DNA from: an uncultured Succinivibrionaceae bacterium
GTDB lineage: Bacteria > Pseudomonadota > Gammaproteobacteria > Enterobacterales > Succinivibrionaceae
Direction: 5' to 3'
DNA: 64,000 nucleotides
Assembly (NCBI GenBank): GCA_944390105.1
Contig: CALXOV010000010.1
Coordinates: 47,021-111,020 of the forward strand
The notes below the pieces were generated by a model, which did no database searches, was not told the origin of the DNA, and worked only from the letters and a program-made list of their open reading frames with translations. Positions 46,922 to 56,556 of the stretch are shown piece after piece. The position numbers were made by a program, and so were the translations under genes. Within the stretch, counting starts at the first letter, position 1. Each line of letters opens with the position of its first letter.

Positions 46922-46999
46922 AGCAGCAAAAGAGACCGCAGCCAGTTTTGCCCAGAGCGCTTTTGCGCAACGTAAGCGTCTACAGCAGAGAGTTCAGCG

Positions 47000-48154
47000 C
47001 TAGCGGCGCGTTTTAAGCATAAAAAAACAGCTGATGCCAACTAACAGCACCAGGCCAGACATCACCATGAAAGTCTGCGGCAACCCGATAGCATGCGCTA
47101 AGAATCCGATAAAAGCCGGACCGCACAAAATGCCGGTAAAGCCAATGGCGTTAACTAAGGTTACGGCAGCATTAATGGATATCCCCTGTAGCGTCACTGT
47201 AAAGGAAATCAGCTGCGGCACAATATTAGCTGCACCAACGCCAATTAAGAAAAAGCCACACAGCGTGGTCAGAGGATGCGGTACCATGACCGTCAGAGCG
47301 TAACCACAGAAAATCACCAGTGCGCCAAAGGACAGGGCCCGCCTGCGTCCAACAAACTGTACTAAGCGATCACCGGTTAAGCGAAATATCGTCATAGCTA
47401 CCGCAAAAGCAGCATAGCCATAGCCTGCGTGCTCAATTGAGACCTTCCGCTCCTGACGCAAGAAAACGCCAGACCAATCGAGCATTGATCCCTCGGTCAT
47501 AAACATGATGAAGCACAACACCCCGATAAACAGCACCAACGGATGAAAAATTCGTGACTTTTCCGTATGCACTTTTTCCTGTGGGGCGACATCGTCGGCA
47601 GTCAGCAGATGTAAGCAGCTGCTAAAGGTTACCGCGATAAAAATAAGTACGGTAACAGCTCCGGTCAGCGTCAGTCCAAAACCGGAGCTTAAAGCAAAAG
47701 TCACACCAAGCGAGCCAATAAATCCGCCAACGCTGTATAGCCCATGCAGTCCGGACATGATGGGCCTTCCTATCATCAGCTCCACGCGCGCGGCATTGAT
47801 ATTGGAAGTTACATCTAAAAGCACTGCGCTGATACCGAAAACGAACAGCACTCCCCCCATCAGATAAAGATTATTGACTTGGGTAATGGCCATCAGGCAA
47901 AGTGACAACAATAGCGCCCCTCCGTACACTAAAGTACGACACCCCAAGCGTGAGGCTAAGAAACCGGCCAACGGCATGGCGCACAACGAGCCGATACCAA
48001 TACACAAAAGCAGCAGTCCTAGTTGCTGCTCCTGTAGCATAAATCGTTCCTGCACAAAAGGAATCATCGGTGCCCATGCAGCAACGCCGCAGCCTGCAAC
48101 TAAAAACGCAGCACGATTAGACAGCATCAGCTGCCTTTGTCTTATTCTATCCAT
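47000..48154 (-). CDS. MFS transporter, YbjJ-like
   Basis: The 384-residue protein has about 12 hydrophobic helices of the major facilitator superfamily. Its N-terminal GCGVAAWAPMIPFVQERF, the loop LASRLGCRTLVYGG and the central GVLCFIMFMTEGSMLDWSGVFLRQE resemble E. coli YbjJ and the fucose-permease branch. The substrate cannot be told. Charged loops and helix count look intact. It is upstream of the intron relic and 188 bases from the oxidoreductase gene on the same strand. Confidence 0.82.
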   Translation of the reverse strand: MDRIRQRQLMLSNRAAFLVAGCGVAAWAPMIPFVQERFMLQEQQLGLLLLCIGIGSLCAMPLAGFLASRLGCRTLVYGGALLLSLCLMAITQVNNLYLMGGVLFVFGISAVLLDVTSNINAARVELMIGRPIMSGLHGLYSVGGFIGSLGVTFALSSGFGLTLTGAVTVLIFIAVTFSSCLHLLTADDVAPQEKVHTEKSRIFHPLVLFIGVLCFIMFMTEGSMLDWSGVFLRQERKVSIEHAGYGYAAFAVAMTIFRLTGDRLVQFVGRRRALSFGALVIFCGYALTVMVPHPLTTLCGFFLIGVGAANIVPQLISFTVTLQGISINAAVTLVNAIGFTGILCGPAFIGFLAHAIGLPQTFMVMSGLVLLVGISCFFMLKTRR

Positions 48155-48342
48155 AAATAGCTATTCCTTAACGGCATAGACACGGCGCGAAACACAGCGT
48201 CCGCGCAGTATAGCAGATCTATCTTGAGTATTTTAAAGTAAAATGCCCGCGTGGGCAAAAACCACTGTTGCTTACTTTAACTCAAAGCCGCGAAATTCAT
48301 CTTGCGTCAGCAAGGGTAGTTCATAGGACTTGAGTTTACTTC

Positions 48343-49479
48343 CTATAAAGTGATCTGCAGGCTTGGCATCGTTTCTAGACTTACTTTCTTTTCATGAAAG
48401 TGTGGCATTAAGCTTACGCGGGTAGCATGATGACAGAATGGATCATCCGATGCAAGCGGCAACGTTACCCGAGCGTGGGTGACCGCAGCTTTGTACAAAC
48501 CTGCTATAAGCATCAGCGCCGCCAGACCTTCACTGCCGCTGCCGCAGGGAATAGCTCGGCCTAAGATCACTTGAGCAAAATGTTCCAATTGTGCCGCATG
48601 TCCGGAGTACGGTGCAGGCGGCAAGCGTTGCAACCACGCGCGAAATTCCATTGCGGCCTCAGGATTTAGCTGAGGGTACCCGTTAGGCATGCCGCGAAGA
48701 CAGTGCACATCAATCCCATCAAAGCTTGCCTGCTGACAGTCTAAAATCAGCCCCTGCTCTTCTTGATGATGAACTAACGAGCAGATAAAGCTGACATTAA
48801 AGCGACCATAATCAAAATCAGCACTAACGTAGTCCTCACATTCACTATTGTCATGCGCGATATTGCGCATCTGCGCCGTTACCGCCTGAGGCAAACCAAG
48901 TACCCACAGCAAAAGATCAAGCTGATGCACCGCATGGCTCATCAGACAGCCGCCACCTTCTCGCTCCCAAGTGCCGCGCCAAGCTAGATCATAGTAATTG
49001 CCATCGCGCCACCACAGGCTGCGCAGCTGCCCGGCCGTAATAGCTCCGCCTTGCCTGCTGTCCACCCATGCTTTTAAGTTGCGACTACGGGCATTCCAAC
49101 GGTTTTGACAAATGACACCCAAATACTTTCGGGATTGCACGGCCGCCTGCACCATATTCTGACATTGCGCCACAGAAAGTGCCATCGGCTTCTCCACCAT
49201 CACATGACAACCAGCATGCAGTGCTTGTAGCACCGCATCATGATGTTGCTCTGGCGGCAAGCAAATAGTAAGAACATCACACTGCTCATTGCGTAGCAGT
49301 GTAGCGGGATCTGTGTAAAGCGGAAGATCAAGTTGCAACTCGGCAGCAAGCTGTTGCGCCTTATCCAGATGGCGATTGCACAAAGCCGTAAGTTCGTATT
49401 CCGGCAACGTGCGCAAAGCCAGCGCCTGCACACGTCCGATGGCTCCGCAACCAATTAAAGCAATCTTAAGCGCAGACAT
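48343..49479 (-). CDS. Gfo/Idh/MocA-family oxidoreductase
   Basis: A 378-residue NAD(P)-dependent dehydrogenase. The N-terminal Rossmann motif is IALIGCGAIGRVQALAL, followed by LTICLPPEQHHDAVLQALHAG and the catalytic-lysine stretch VMVEKPMALS near residue 96. The C-terminal domain has LMSHAVHQLDLLLWVLG with the catalytic His. Family members act on sugars, inositols or their derivatives; the substrate is unknown. A terminator at 49504-49541 separates it from the chemoreceptor gene upstream. Confidence 0.88.
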   Translation of the reverse strand: MSALKIALIGCGAIGRVQALALRTLPEYELTALCNRHLDKAQQLAAELQLDLPLYTDPATLLRNEQCDVLTICLPPEQHHDAVLQALHAGCHVMVEKPMALSVAQCQNMVQAAVQSRKYLGVICQNRWNARSRNLKAWVDSRQGGAITAGQLRSLWWRDGNYYDLAWRGTWEREGGGCLMSHAVHQLDLLLWVLGLPQAVTAQMRNIAHDNSECEDYVSADFDYGRFNVSFICSLVHHQEEQGLILDCQQASFDGIDVHCLRGMPNGYPQLNPEAAMEFRAWLQRLPPAPYSGHAAQLEHFAQVILGRAIPCGSGSEGLAALMLIAGLYKAAVTHARVTLPLASDDPFCHHATRVSLMPHFHEKKVSLETMPSLQITL

Positions 49480-49503
49480 GGATATGTTCTAAAACTCAAA
49501 CTA

Positions 49504-49541
49504 CAAAAAAACAAAGCCCCCGTTCTTGAAAGCGAGGGCTT
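49504..49541 (-). terminator. Terminator downstream of the chemoreceptor gene
   Basis: On the minus strand AAGCCCTCG and CGGGGGCTT form a stem with a 10-base loop, followed by TG and seven T residues. It lies 16 bases past the MCP stop codon. It is a strong intrinsic terminator. Confidence 0.88.
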
Positions 49542-49556
49542 ATGTCACAGTCTAAA

Positions 49557-51326
49557 TCAGACCGGCATCGGAGATGGTCGATTGTTATCGCCGCCGGCAT
49601 CATCATCTGCTTGCTCACTTGTGGCTACATCGGGCTCGCCTTCGATATGCGGAGATACCGGTTGTGCGTGCGCTAAATGGTTCAGCTCATCTTGATTGAG
49701 TGCCTTTTCATCCAACGTGAAGAACTCCAGATCTTTCATTAAGGTCTTAATCAGCTCTAAGCAACGTTCTGCCATTGATGCAGAGTGATTGGACACATCC
49801 ACGCTCTGCTGCGCCATTTCGGTAATGCCTTGCATATTGCTTGAAATTTCAGCTGTAGCAGTGGTTTGCTGTTCTGCGGCAGTAGCAATATGAATGATCT
49901 GATTGTTGACGTCATTGACCTTGCTCATGATGTTATTGAGCGTGGTCTCAAGCTCACCTGCATGATCAGCCATCTCTTCCATCTGCTCCACCGAACGGTG
50001 CATAGAATCGGTTGCTGCCTGAGAATCAGCCTGCACAGTCTTAACCATAGCCGAAATTTCCTGCGTGGACTTGGAGGTACGCTGAGCTAAAGCACGCACT
50101 TCATCGGCCACTACTGCAAAGCCGCGACCTGCATCACCGGCACGCGCAGCCTCAATGGCAGCATTAAGCGCCAACAGGTTTGTCTGATCGGCAATTTCGT
50201 CAATAGTGCTGACAATAGAGCCGATTTTCTGGCTCTGATCGGCCAACTGAAGAACTTTCTCTGCATCCTCACGGTTTTGCAGGCTCTGCTCCTTTATGCG
50301 GGTTACAGTATTACGAACCTTCTCAACTCCTTCATTGGTCTCCATGCGCGTATTCTCAGAAGTCTCCTGAGCAATATGACAATTTTTGGCGATGTCAGTG
50401 GTGGTAGACACCATTTCATCAGCGGCTGCGGCCACCGTAATTGAGCGATTTTCCGATGACTTTGCGCCTTCAGAGATACTTTTAGATGATTCATCAAGTT
50501 CTTCTGCATATTCCGCAATAGCATTAGATACTGCGATGACACGTGCAATAATACGGTTTAATGTGCTGCCGATAGCTATAAAGGCATGATAGATGGTGCC
50601 AATTTCATCTTCTGGAATTTTGTCATGCTGTACGCCGAGGTTGAAGTCACCGCTTTCAATAATGCTAGCAATTTCCGACAAGCGTAACGTGTGTTTAATT
50701 ACATAATTGGCAATCAAGAAAGACAACAATAAAGACAATATAATCGCTACGCAAGTAACGCCAATCACCAAATAGAGATTACTAGTCATATCTAAGTTGA
50801 TGATCTCCTGCGAGATTAAGTCATTATAATCACGCACTAATTCAGCAAAATCCGCATTAGCAGCTGAAGAATGCGGCAAGACCTCTTTTAAGAAGATAGC
50901 ATCCGCCTGCTCATACTGCCCCGCCTCAAGCTCCTCGATAAAACGTCCATTGATGGAAGAGGTAAGAGAATCTACCGCCTGCATAGTACGCTCAATCAGC
51001 TCTGTAAAGTGAAGATGAGGTTCTTGCTTAAAGCTTTGATTTAGACTGGCCAAGGCTTCATTGTCAGCTTTGCCCTGTGCCACTAATTGAGGGGAAGGAT
51101 TAACCTGTAGCTGATGCAGCCAGCTGTGAACTTTATTGTAGGAGTTATTCAGCGTCAGAACCTTGGCCATCTCATCTGTGACCATCACCCTTAAATTCTG
51201 CTGTGTCAGCAGAGTTGTGGAAATCGAATAAATCGACACCGCTGAAACAATTAAGGACATGATCAGCACTAGCATGAAGCCGCCAAGTAGCTTCTTGCGC
51301 ATACTTAAATGTTTAAAAAAGTTCAT
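49557..51326 (-). CDS. Methyl-accepting chemotaxis protein
   Basis: The 589-residue transmembrane receptor has TM1 (about 12-35), a periplasmic helical-bundle sensor domain of roughly 150 residues, TM2 (about 183-208) and a HAMP domain (about 210-262). The cytoplasmic coiled-coil signalling domain has the conserved tip [20 protein letters not shown] and [17 protein letters not shown] near residues 375-415. It reports ligands to CheA/CheW, so the organism is motile or has a related pathway. The C-terminus has no NWETF pentapeptide. The ligand is unknown. Confidence 0.94.
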   Translation of the reverse strand: MNFFKHLSMRKKLLGGFMLVLIMSLIVSAVSIYSISTTLLTQQNLRVMVTDEMAKVLTLNNSYNKVHSWLHQLQVNPSPQLVAQGKADNEALASLNQSFKQEPHLHFTELIERTMQAVDSLTSSINGRFIEELEAGQYEQADAIFLKEVLPHSSAANADFAELVRDYNDLISQEIINLDMTSNLYLVIGVTCVAIILSLLLSFLIANYVIKHTLRLSEIASIIESGDFNLGVQHDKIPEDEIGTIYHAFIAIGSTLNRIIARVIAVSNAIAEYAEELDESSKSISEGAKSSENRSITVAAAADEMVSTTTDIAKNCHIAQETSENTRMETNEGVEKVRNTVTRIKEQSLQNREDAEKVLQLADQSQKIGSIVSTIDEIADQTNLLALNAAIEAARAGDAGRGFAVVADEVRALAQRTSKSTQEISAMVKTVQADSQAATDSMHRSVEQMEEMADHAGELETTLNNIMSKVNDVNNQIIHIATAAEQQTTATAEISSNMQGITEMAQQSVDVSNHSASMAERCLELIKTLMKDLEFFTLDEKALNQDELNHLAHAQPVSPHIEGEPDVATSEQADDDAGGDNNRPSPMPV

Positions 51327-51406
51327 AAGGCATCCTAATTTTTGAATTCTGCAGTTCAGCCCTGCGTCCTTAAGATTAGGAACTCAGTGCCGATTTTATT
51401 ATTTTT

Positions 51407-51784
51407 TTATTGATTATAAACTTTATCGGGCGTACGTGCATGCTCTTTAGGCATTTCTTTGTGAGCTGTCTTGCGAAATACGGCACAGACCACCCCAACA
51501 ATCTGCGCATGATCAAGCTCAGAGCATTTATTTTCCGTAAATTCCATCAGCCGAAAGCGGCCACGTAAATACACAATGAGTAAGCACCCTATCGTCGGTA
51601 GCATATCACGGCGCATTACCACATAATCCCCCGGCATAATACCCAAACGCTCTCCGGAAGCAGAGCGCATTCGAAAGACAAAAGCACCCGGCACATTGAG
51701 TCCAATCTTTGCATTGAGATCCCAATCAGCCTGCACAACACTAGGAGCCGCAAGCAATGAAGGAGCATCATCTAACGGTAACAC
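51407..51784 (-). CDS. S24 (UmuD/LexA-like) peptidase-fold protein, probably inactive
   Basis: The 125-residue protein has the beta-rich S24 layout: PGAFVFRMRSASGERLGIMPGDYVVM, IGCLLIVYLRGRFRLMEF and IVGVVCAVFR, corresponding to UmuD strands. The catalytic Ser motif (GxSM) reads ASGERL and the catalytic Lys position (TVKxL) reads RLMEF, so neither residue seems preserved. No umuC follows. It could be a non-proteolytic relative or a decaying gene. The start is GTG at 51784 after AAGGAG. A match to a damage-response role is unsupported; no LexA box was seen. Confidence 0.6.
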   Translation of the reverse strand: MLPLDDAPSLLAAPSVVQADWDLNAKIGLNVPGAFVFRMRSASGERLGIMPGDYVVMRRDMLPTIGCLLIVYLRGRFRLMEFTENKCSELDHAQIVGVVCAVFRKTAHKEMPKEHARTPDKVYNQ

Positions 51785-52131
51785 TCGGTTTCATCTCCTT
51801 GTATTTCACGACCATCTAAAGTTATGTTCCGAACACGAGTACTGCGCAACTGCTCAGGGTACTGAAAAATAGTGTCTTTGGTCAAAATTTTAGTATAAGA
51901 TCTTAGCAAAATGAAAAATTTCCGGTAAAATTGTTCAAAAGTTTGAGGGGATACCGCACATTCTCAGCCGACAAGCTTTAAAGCTCAAGCTGAGGTTCAG
52001 TCGTCTGCCGTGCCTTAACTGCCGCATGAGGCGTCAAGGACCTTTTTGCTTTGCCTGCATCTTGTGTCCTATTATCTCGCAAACTTGTTGGTTTATTTAA
52101 CATTTTTCCGATTTACACAGAGATAAGAAAG
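51785..52131. other. Divergent intergenic region before ihfA
   Basis: About 350 bases between divergent genes. No LexA-type or other known operator was recognised. A short AAGCTTTAAAGCT repeat lies near 51974. An in-frame extension of ihfA into this region (to 52051) is not used, because the true IhfA start is at 52132. Confidence 0.4.
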
Positions 52132-52422
52132 ATGGCTTTAACCAGAGCTGACATAGCTGACAGATTAGTGTTGAAATGCGATTTTCCCAAAGGCGAGGCA
52201 CAACTGTTCGTAGATGACTTTTTCGAGACAATCGCCGCTACTTTGGAGAGCGGAGAAATGGTTAAATTAACCGGATTTGGCAATTTTGATCTCAAAGATA
52301 AAAACTCACGCCCAGGGCGTAACCCTAAGACCGGCAAGGAAGTCACCATTACCCCGCGCCGCGTAACAACTTTTCGCGCTGGGCAAAAGCTCAAAGACAG
52401 AATTGCTAGCGCTCGTAGCTAA
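52132..52422 (+). CDS. ihfA: Integration host factor subunit alpha
   Basis: IhfA pairs with IhfB (encoded at 55805) to bend DNA at specific sites. From the ATG at 52132 the product is 96 residues, beginning [18 protein letters not shown] and carrying [21 protein letters not shown], the beta-arm with the intercalating proline, and the ending [16 protein letters not shown]. It is distinguished from HU by the [12 protein letters not shown] and FRAGQKLK pattern. pheT, its usual upstream neighbour, is absent. Confidence 0.94.
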   Translation: MALTRADIADRLVLKCDFPKGEAQLFVDDFFETIAATLESGEMVKLTGFGNFDLKDKNSRPGRNPKTGKEVTITPRRVTTFRAGQKLKDRIASARS

Positions 52423-52553
52423 CGGTTGCAGGAATGCACTGTGCTGTAAGCGCTCAACTAGCTTCCAGCAAGCTATAATAGTGGCATAAGCATTAGCGGA
52501 GCTTTACCGCAAAATACTATAGCTAAACTATTATTAAGTTAGGAATTAAAATT

Positions 52554-52814
52554 ATGCAGCAGTTCATCTTCAAGATTAAAGATCGCGACGGTGTGCACGC
52601 TCGGCCCGCTGGAACTATTATCAAAGAAGCCGGACGCTATAAATCCGAAATCAAACTCACAGCCAAAGGTAAGCAGATTAACTTAAAAGGTGGTATTTTT
52701 GCTTTAATGGGCTTAGGAATTCGCTGCGGCGATGAAATCGCTATTACCTGCAGCGGTCCAGATGAAGCAGAAGCCGCCGTCGGCTTAAAACAGAGCTTTG
52801 AAGAAAACCTTTAA
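52554..52814 (+). CDS. Second HPr-family phosphocarrier protein
   Basis: The 86-residue protein has the HPr active-site motif DGVHARPAGTIIKEA with the phosphohistidine, and a typical C-terminus (GDEIAITCSGPDEAEAA). The Ser46 region reads NLKGGIFALMGLGI, with no serine. It is clearly divergent from the ptsH product in this window. It could serve a separate PTS branch or a regulatory role. It is monocistronic, downstream of ihfA, with an AGGAATTAAAATT leader before the ATG. Confidence 0.85.
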   Translation: MQQFIFKIKDRDGVHARPAGTIIKEAGRYKSEIKLTAKGKQINLKGGIFALMGLGIRCGDEIAITCSGPDEAEAAVGLKQSFEENL

Positions 52815-53552
52815 CTTGATACCGCGAAATTTGCCCTTGCGTGATCGTAGTGGTGAAAGCGGACGGTTACAGAATATAATTGCTATAATGTAACCAAGCG
52901 CTCAAGAACGAGTCTAAAGCTCCGACTTGATGAGAGTATTGTGAACATACCTGCAAGTAGCATGTGATAGTTGCTTACTAAAAACCTAAAAACGATTTTA
53001 CTAAAGATCGCAGGTTATGTGCATATGTAGTTTATAGACAACTCTGACCTAAATCAGCAGCGTTGCAGTTTTTCCTTTTTCTCCTTTGATCTGCAGCGTT
53101 GCGCCCGTTATCAATTTATTCACATATTAGTTTCCCACTTAATTAAGCACTATCTTTCGCTATTTCCCAGTAGCAACGCAACGTTCGCAAATCGTACCAA
53201 AACCGCCTATTCCATATATATATATATATATATAACATTCGTATGTTGAAAGATAAGCTTATAGAATATGACATTTAGGGTAAAGGCTGCGCGTAAACCA
53301 CTCAGTCTCAAATAGCTAAGCTGGTTTTATGCTCGACTAGCATGAAGATGCCACCAGCAAAGAGCTTAAGATCGCGGCATATTTTAGTACTAGATTGGCA
53401 AAGGGCACGATGCAATGAGTTGCTGATGCACTACTTTGCGCAATTTGCCACAATGCATAAGCAAGTCGCAGTATGTAGGCTCACCTATAAATGGCTGTTA
53501 TATCTAATTTATTCCTATCTAATAGTGTCGCAAGTTTGGCACAAACATCTTT
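52815..53552. other. Non-coding stretch with an AT dinucleotide run
   Basis: About 740 bases without a convincing gene. Contents are the (AT)n run at 53214-53234 and the 10-mer GCAGCGTTGC repeated near 53055 and 53093. A 78-codon frame (53342-53578) overlaps the pyrF end and has no recognisable features. Confidence 0.5.
53214..53234. repeat. AT dinucleotide microsatellite
   Basis: About ten AT units in a row in a non-coding region. It is prone to slippage; no gene start lies close enough to suggest phase variation. Confidence 0.85.
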
Positions 53553-54251
53553 TTAGAGCACTGCCAGCTGAGCATTAATGTCTCTTAATGCCTGCAACGG
53601 ATCAGGTGCCTTAGTGATAGGACGGCCAATAACCAAATAATCAGCGCCGGCTTGAACCGCTTGCTGTGGAGTTAAGACCCGCTTTTGATCGCCCAGCGCT
53701 GTCCCCAGTGGGCGAATGCCAGGGGTTACTTTTAAAAATGGCGCCGTAATGTTTGCTGACAGCATAGTTGCCTCACGGGCACTACACACCACACCATCCA
53801 ACCCAGACATCTTGGCCAAGCGCGCCAGACGCAAGACGGCATCCTCCACCGGACCGGCTACACCAATATCACGCAGCTGCGTTTCATCCATCGAGGTTAA
53901 AATCGTCACCCCGATAAGCAGCGGCGAATTGTGCACTTTAGCAACAGCCTCTGCTGCTGACTCTAGCATCTCACGCCCGCCTAAACAGTGTACGTTAAAC
54001 ATATAGACGCCCAAGGAAGCGGCTGCCGTTAAAGCCTTGGCTACCGTCACCGGAATATCGTGAAACTTCAAATCTAAAAAGACTTTAAACCCCTTATCCA
54101 CCAGCTTTTCTACCAAGGCTGGACCTGCGGCAGTAAAGAGCTCTTTGCCTACTTTTAGTCCACATTCATCAGGGCTGACCTTGGCAACAAAGTCCAACGC
54201 ACTATTGGCATCGGCAAAATCTAAGGCGGTAAAAATTTTAATATCAGGCAT
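53553..54251 (-). CDS. pyrF: Orotidine 5'-phosphate decarboxylase
   Basis: PyrF decarboxylates OMP to UMP, the last step of pyrimidine synthesis. The start is the ATG at 54251 (MPDIKIFTALDF), giving 232 residues; a longer frame inside lapB is rejected. The catalytic DLKFHDIP motif, the N-terminal ALDFADAN and the C-terminal VTPGIRP and DYLVIGRPI phosphate site are intact. It starts 2 bases after the lapB stop, as in the enteric lapA-lapB-pyrF operon. Confidence 0.95.
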   Translation of the reverse strand: MPDIKIFTALDFADANSALDFVAKVSPDECGLKVGKELFTAAGPALVEKLVDKGFKVFLDLKFHDIPVTVAKALTAAASLGVYMFNVHCLGGREMLESAAEAVAKVHNSPLLIGVTILTSMDETQLRDIGVAGPVEDAVLRLARLAKMSGLDGVVCSAREATMLSANITAPFLKVTPGIRPLGTALGDQKRVLTPQQAVQAGADYLVIGRPITKAPDPLQALRDINAQLAVL

Positions 54252-54253
54252 AA

Positions 54254-55417
54254 TTAATCCCCGTCTAGGCCGCGAATCGGCTTCATAGTGTCCCAACGCC
54301 TGCAGGAAGGGCACTGCCAAAACAGCAGTTTAGATTGGAAACCGCAACGATGGCAGGCATAACGATGATTGGAGGCTATTTGCGCATCAACCAAGCTTTT
54401 AAGCTGTAAAATTGCTTCATTAGCCGACACTCCGCTATCTTTGGAGCGCAGGCGCATAAGCGCAGAAAATAGCTTTAAGTTGGGTTTTTCTTTAACAAAA
54501 TTCAACAACATCAACTCGGCATCATCCCGCCCAGAGGTTTGCTCAACAACTTCGGTAAGTTCGACCATCGCTTGAGCAGATTTTGTACGCCGTACCAAAT
54601 CATCTAAGGCAAAACGCAGATTGGGGTCGGCTTTATTGGGAAAACAGCGCAACAGATAGTCAAGGCAGACTAAACCGCTGTCCTCATTGATGACGCTTAC
54701 TTCTTTAATTAATTTATAGGCATCTTCAAACAGATTGCGTGCCAGCATAATATCGGCAAGCCCTAAACGCGCACGAATAGAGTGCGGGTATACATCTAAA
54801 GCCTGAGTAAATCCTGCGCGGGCTTTATCCTGATTGCCAGACAACAGATCTTGCTGCGCCACTTCGCAGTAATACTGCGACAGCTGCGAGGCAATGGATG
54901 TTCCTAAGGATTCGCGATATTTGAGAGCTGTTGCGATTGCTTGCTGATAATCGCGCTCTTGCTCGTAGAGCTTAACTAGTAATCGCGCACCATCAGTACG
55001 TTGACGCGGGATTTCTACTAATTCAGTCAAGATAGCTTCAGCGCGATCAATAAGTCCGGCTGACATGAAGTCACGACCTAACTCTAACTTTGCCAACTCA
55101 TGTTCGCTTATGTCGAGCTTTTGGTTGGACACAGCTGCCTGATGGATGGATATAGCCTTATCGACTTCACCGCGCTTACGAAAGAGATTGCCTAAGGCCA
55201 GATTGGTCTCAAAGGAGGGATCTGCTTCATTTAAGTAAGCAATGAAACGATCTACTGCTAGATCGCGATCATTATTCAGCAGATACTCAACACCGCGGAT
55301 ATAATTGTGATTTTGATGCGTTTTACTGTCCGCTCGCTTATTTTTTACACTCGAGCGACCCATGTAGAAGCCATAGGCCGCCGCCAGCGGCAGTAGCAAA
55401 AATAAAAGCTCAATCAT
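54254..55417 (-). CDS. lapB: Lipopolysaccharide assembly protein B
   Basis: LapB (YciM) links LPS synthesis to FtsH-driven LpxC turnover. The 387-residue protein has an N-terminal membrane anchor (IELLFLLLPLAAAYGFYMG), about nine TPR-like helices (residues 40-340) and a C-terminal rubredoxin-like zinc ribbon with CHRCGFQSKLLFWQCPSCRRW. All four cysteines are present. Its ATG overlaps the lapA stop (ATGA). Confidence 0.95.
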   Translation of the reverse strand: MIELLFLLLPLAAAYGFYMGRSSVKNKRADSKTHQNHNYIRGVEYLLNNDRDLAVDRFIAYLNEADPSFETNLALGNLFRKRGEVDKAISIHQAAVSNQKLDISEHELAKLELGRDFMSAGLIDRAEAILTELVEIPRQRTDGARLLVKLYEQERDYQQAIATALKYRESLGTSIASQLSQYYCEVAQQDLLSGNQDKARAGFTQALDVYPHSIRARLGLADIMLARNLFEDAYKLIKEVSVINEDSGLVCLDYLLRCFPNKADPNLRFALDDLVRRTKSAQAMVELTEVVEQTSGRDDAELMLLNFVKEKPNLKLFSALMRLRSKDSGVSANEAILQLKSLVDAQIASNHRYACHRCGFQSKLLFWQCPSCRRWDTMKPIRGLDGD

Positions 55418-55728
55418 TGATTAGCAGGGCTGCTCTTTGCTACAGGGACAGCAACAAGCTCACGCTCCTGTTCCTGGCGACGCAGACGTTTTACCTCAGC
55501 CCGACTGCGGTGGGCTTTAAACCACACTTTTAAGCAAAACAGCGATGCTAAATACAAGCCGATAATGATGCCGCAAATAATGCCGACAACTAGAACCATG
55601 CCTAGAGACAGATTTGCTTTTACAAAGAGGAAATCAAAAGCCACCACGGTCTCATTTGCTGAGCCTATGGTCAGTCCTAACGCGCAGATGGCAATCAAAA
55701 TAATAATATAAAGCCAAAACTTCAGCAT
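55414..55728 (-). CDS. lapA: Lipopolysaccharide assembly protein A domain protein
   Basis: The 104-residue protein has two membrane helices (about 2-22 and 42-67) around a short loop NETVVAFDFLFVKANLSLG, then a basic cytoplasmic tail with RSRAEVKRLRRQEQE. This is the LapA/DUF1049 pattern. It acts with LapB in LPS assembly. It is translationally coupled to lapB by a 4-base overlap and follows ihfB. Confidence 0.9.
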   Translation of the reverse strand: MLKFWLYIIILIAICALGLTIGSANETVVAFDFLFVKANLSLGMVLVVGIICGIIIGLYLASLFCLKVWFKAHRSRAEVKRLRRQEQERELVAVPVAKSSPANQ

Positions 55729-55804
55729 GAAAGCTTCCTCATTAAAGTTACCTTTATCATAGCATAGTTAAAGCAACTTTCTGAGTTTATATCAATAGTT
55801 AAGC

Positions 55805-56092
55805 CTACTGAGCCAAACTGTTGACGCGATCGCGCAGTTCAATACCTGGCTTGAAGTGCACAACCCGGCGCTCATCTAAATTGACCTTTTCACCGGTCTT
55901 TGGATTATGGGCTTCACGCGGTTCGCGAACACGAATTTCAAAGCTACCAAAACCTCTAATCTCTATACGATTGCCCGCAGACAAGCTCTCAATCATGATC
56001 TCGAAAATCTCGCGCACGCTGTTGTCAATCAGCTTTGGATTGAGATGAGCGTACTTGCGGATCAATTTGTCGATCATTTCAGCTCGTGTCAT
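55805..56092 (-). CDS. ihfB: Integration host factor subunit beta
   Basis: From the ATG at 56092, preceded by CAGGAG, the product is 95 residues: MTRAEMIDKLIRKYAHLN, then NRIEIRGFGSFEIRVREPRE, HNPKTGEKV and FKPGIELRDRVN. These are IhfB hallmarks. An earlier in-frame ATG at 56116 is less suitable. IhfB is the partner of IhfA encoded at 52132. In E. coli it directly follows rpsA; here about 3 kb intervene. Confidence 0.95.
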   Translation of the reverse strand: MTRAEMIDKLIRKYAHLNPKLIDNSVREIFEIMIESLSAGNRIEIRGFGSFEIRVREPREAHNPKTGEKVNLDERRVVHFKPGIELRDRVNSLAQ

Positions 56093-56556
56093 AGTTTCTC
56101 CTGAAAATTCAGCCACGCTTTATAAGCTCTCGCCTAGCTACGTGGTCTGCGCTAGCAGTACATTAATCGTGGTCTGCATACGAAATAAGCATCGTATTTG
56201 CTATATTGTACATTATAGCCAAATGTCTAAAGCTATTCCAGAACCACATTAGTACCGAATAAAATTGTTGTTCTTGTTTTTTATTTTACTGTATTCACAT
56301 ATAAATTTTTCGACACTGCCCAGCCTCAAGCAATGATAAAAAAAGCTGTGTCTACAGGTGTGAGCATTGTAGGCGATACGCTTTGCCGCCTCAAGCATAA
56401 ATGCCGACTTTTTAATCAAAGCTTGCGCTTGCTTCCAAAATTTTTGTGCTATCTGCGCACCTATACATACGGATAACGTAGCCTACAGAGTAAAAGCTGA
56501 AATCGCTTTATAATCACAGTCAACACAAGGTGCGAAAAAACAGATAAGGAGCTTTA
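56093..56556. promoter_or_regulatory. Divergent intergenic region between ihfB and the DUF115 gene
   Basis: About 460 bases. TATAAT at 56509-56514 on the plus strand would start the DUF115 mRNA near 56521, with AAGGAG before its ATG. No good -35 was found. Otherwise nothing was recognised. Confidence 0.45.

Noticed and set aside
53342..53578. A 78-codon plus-strand frame
   Set aside because: It overlaps the pyrF 3' end, lacks a ribosome site and shows no domain.
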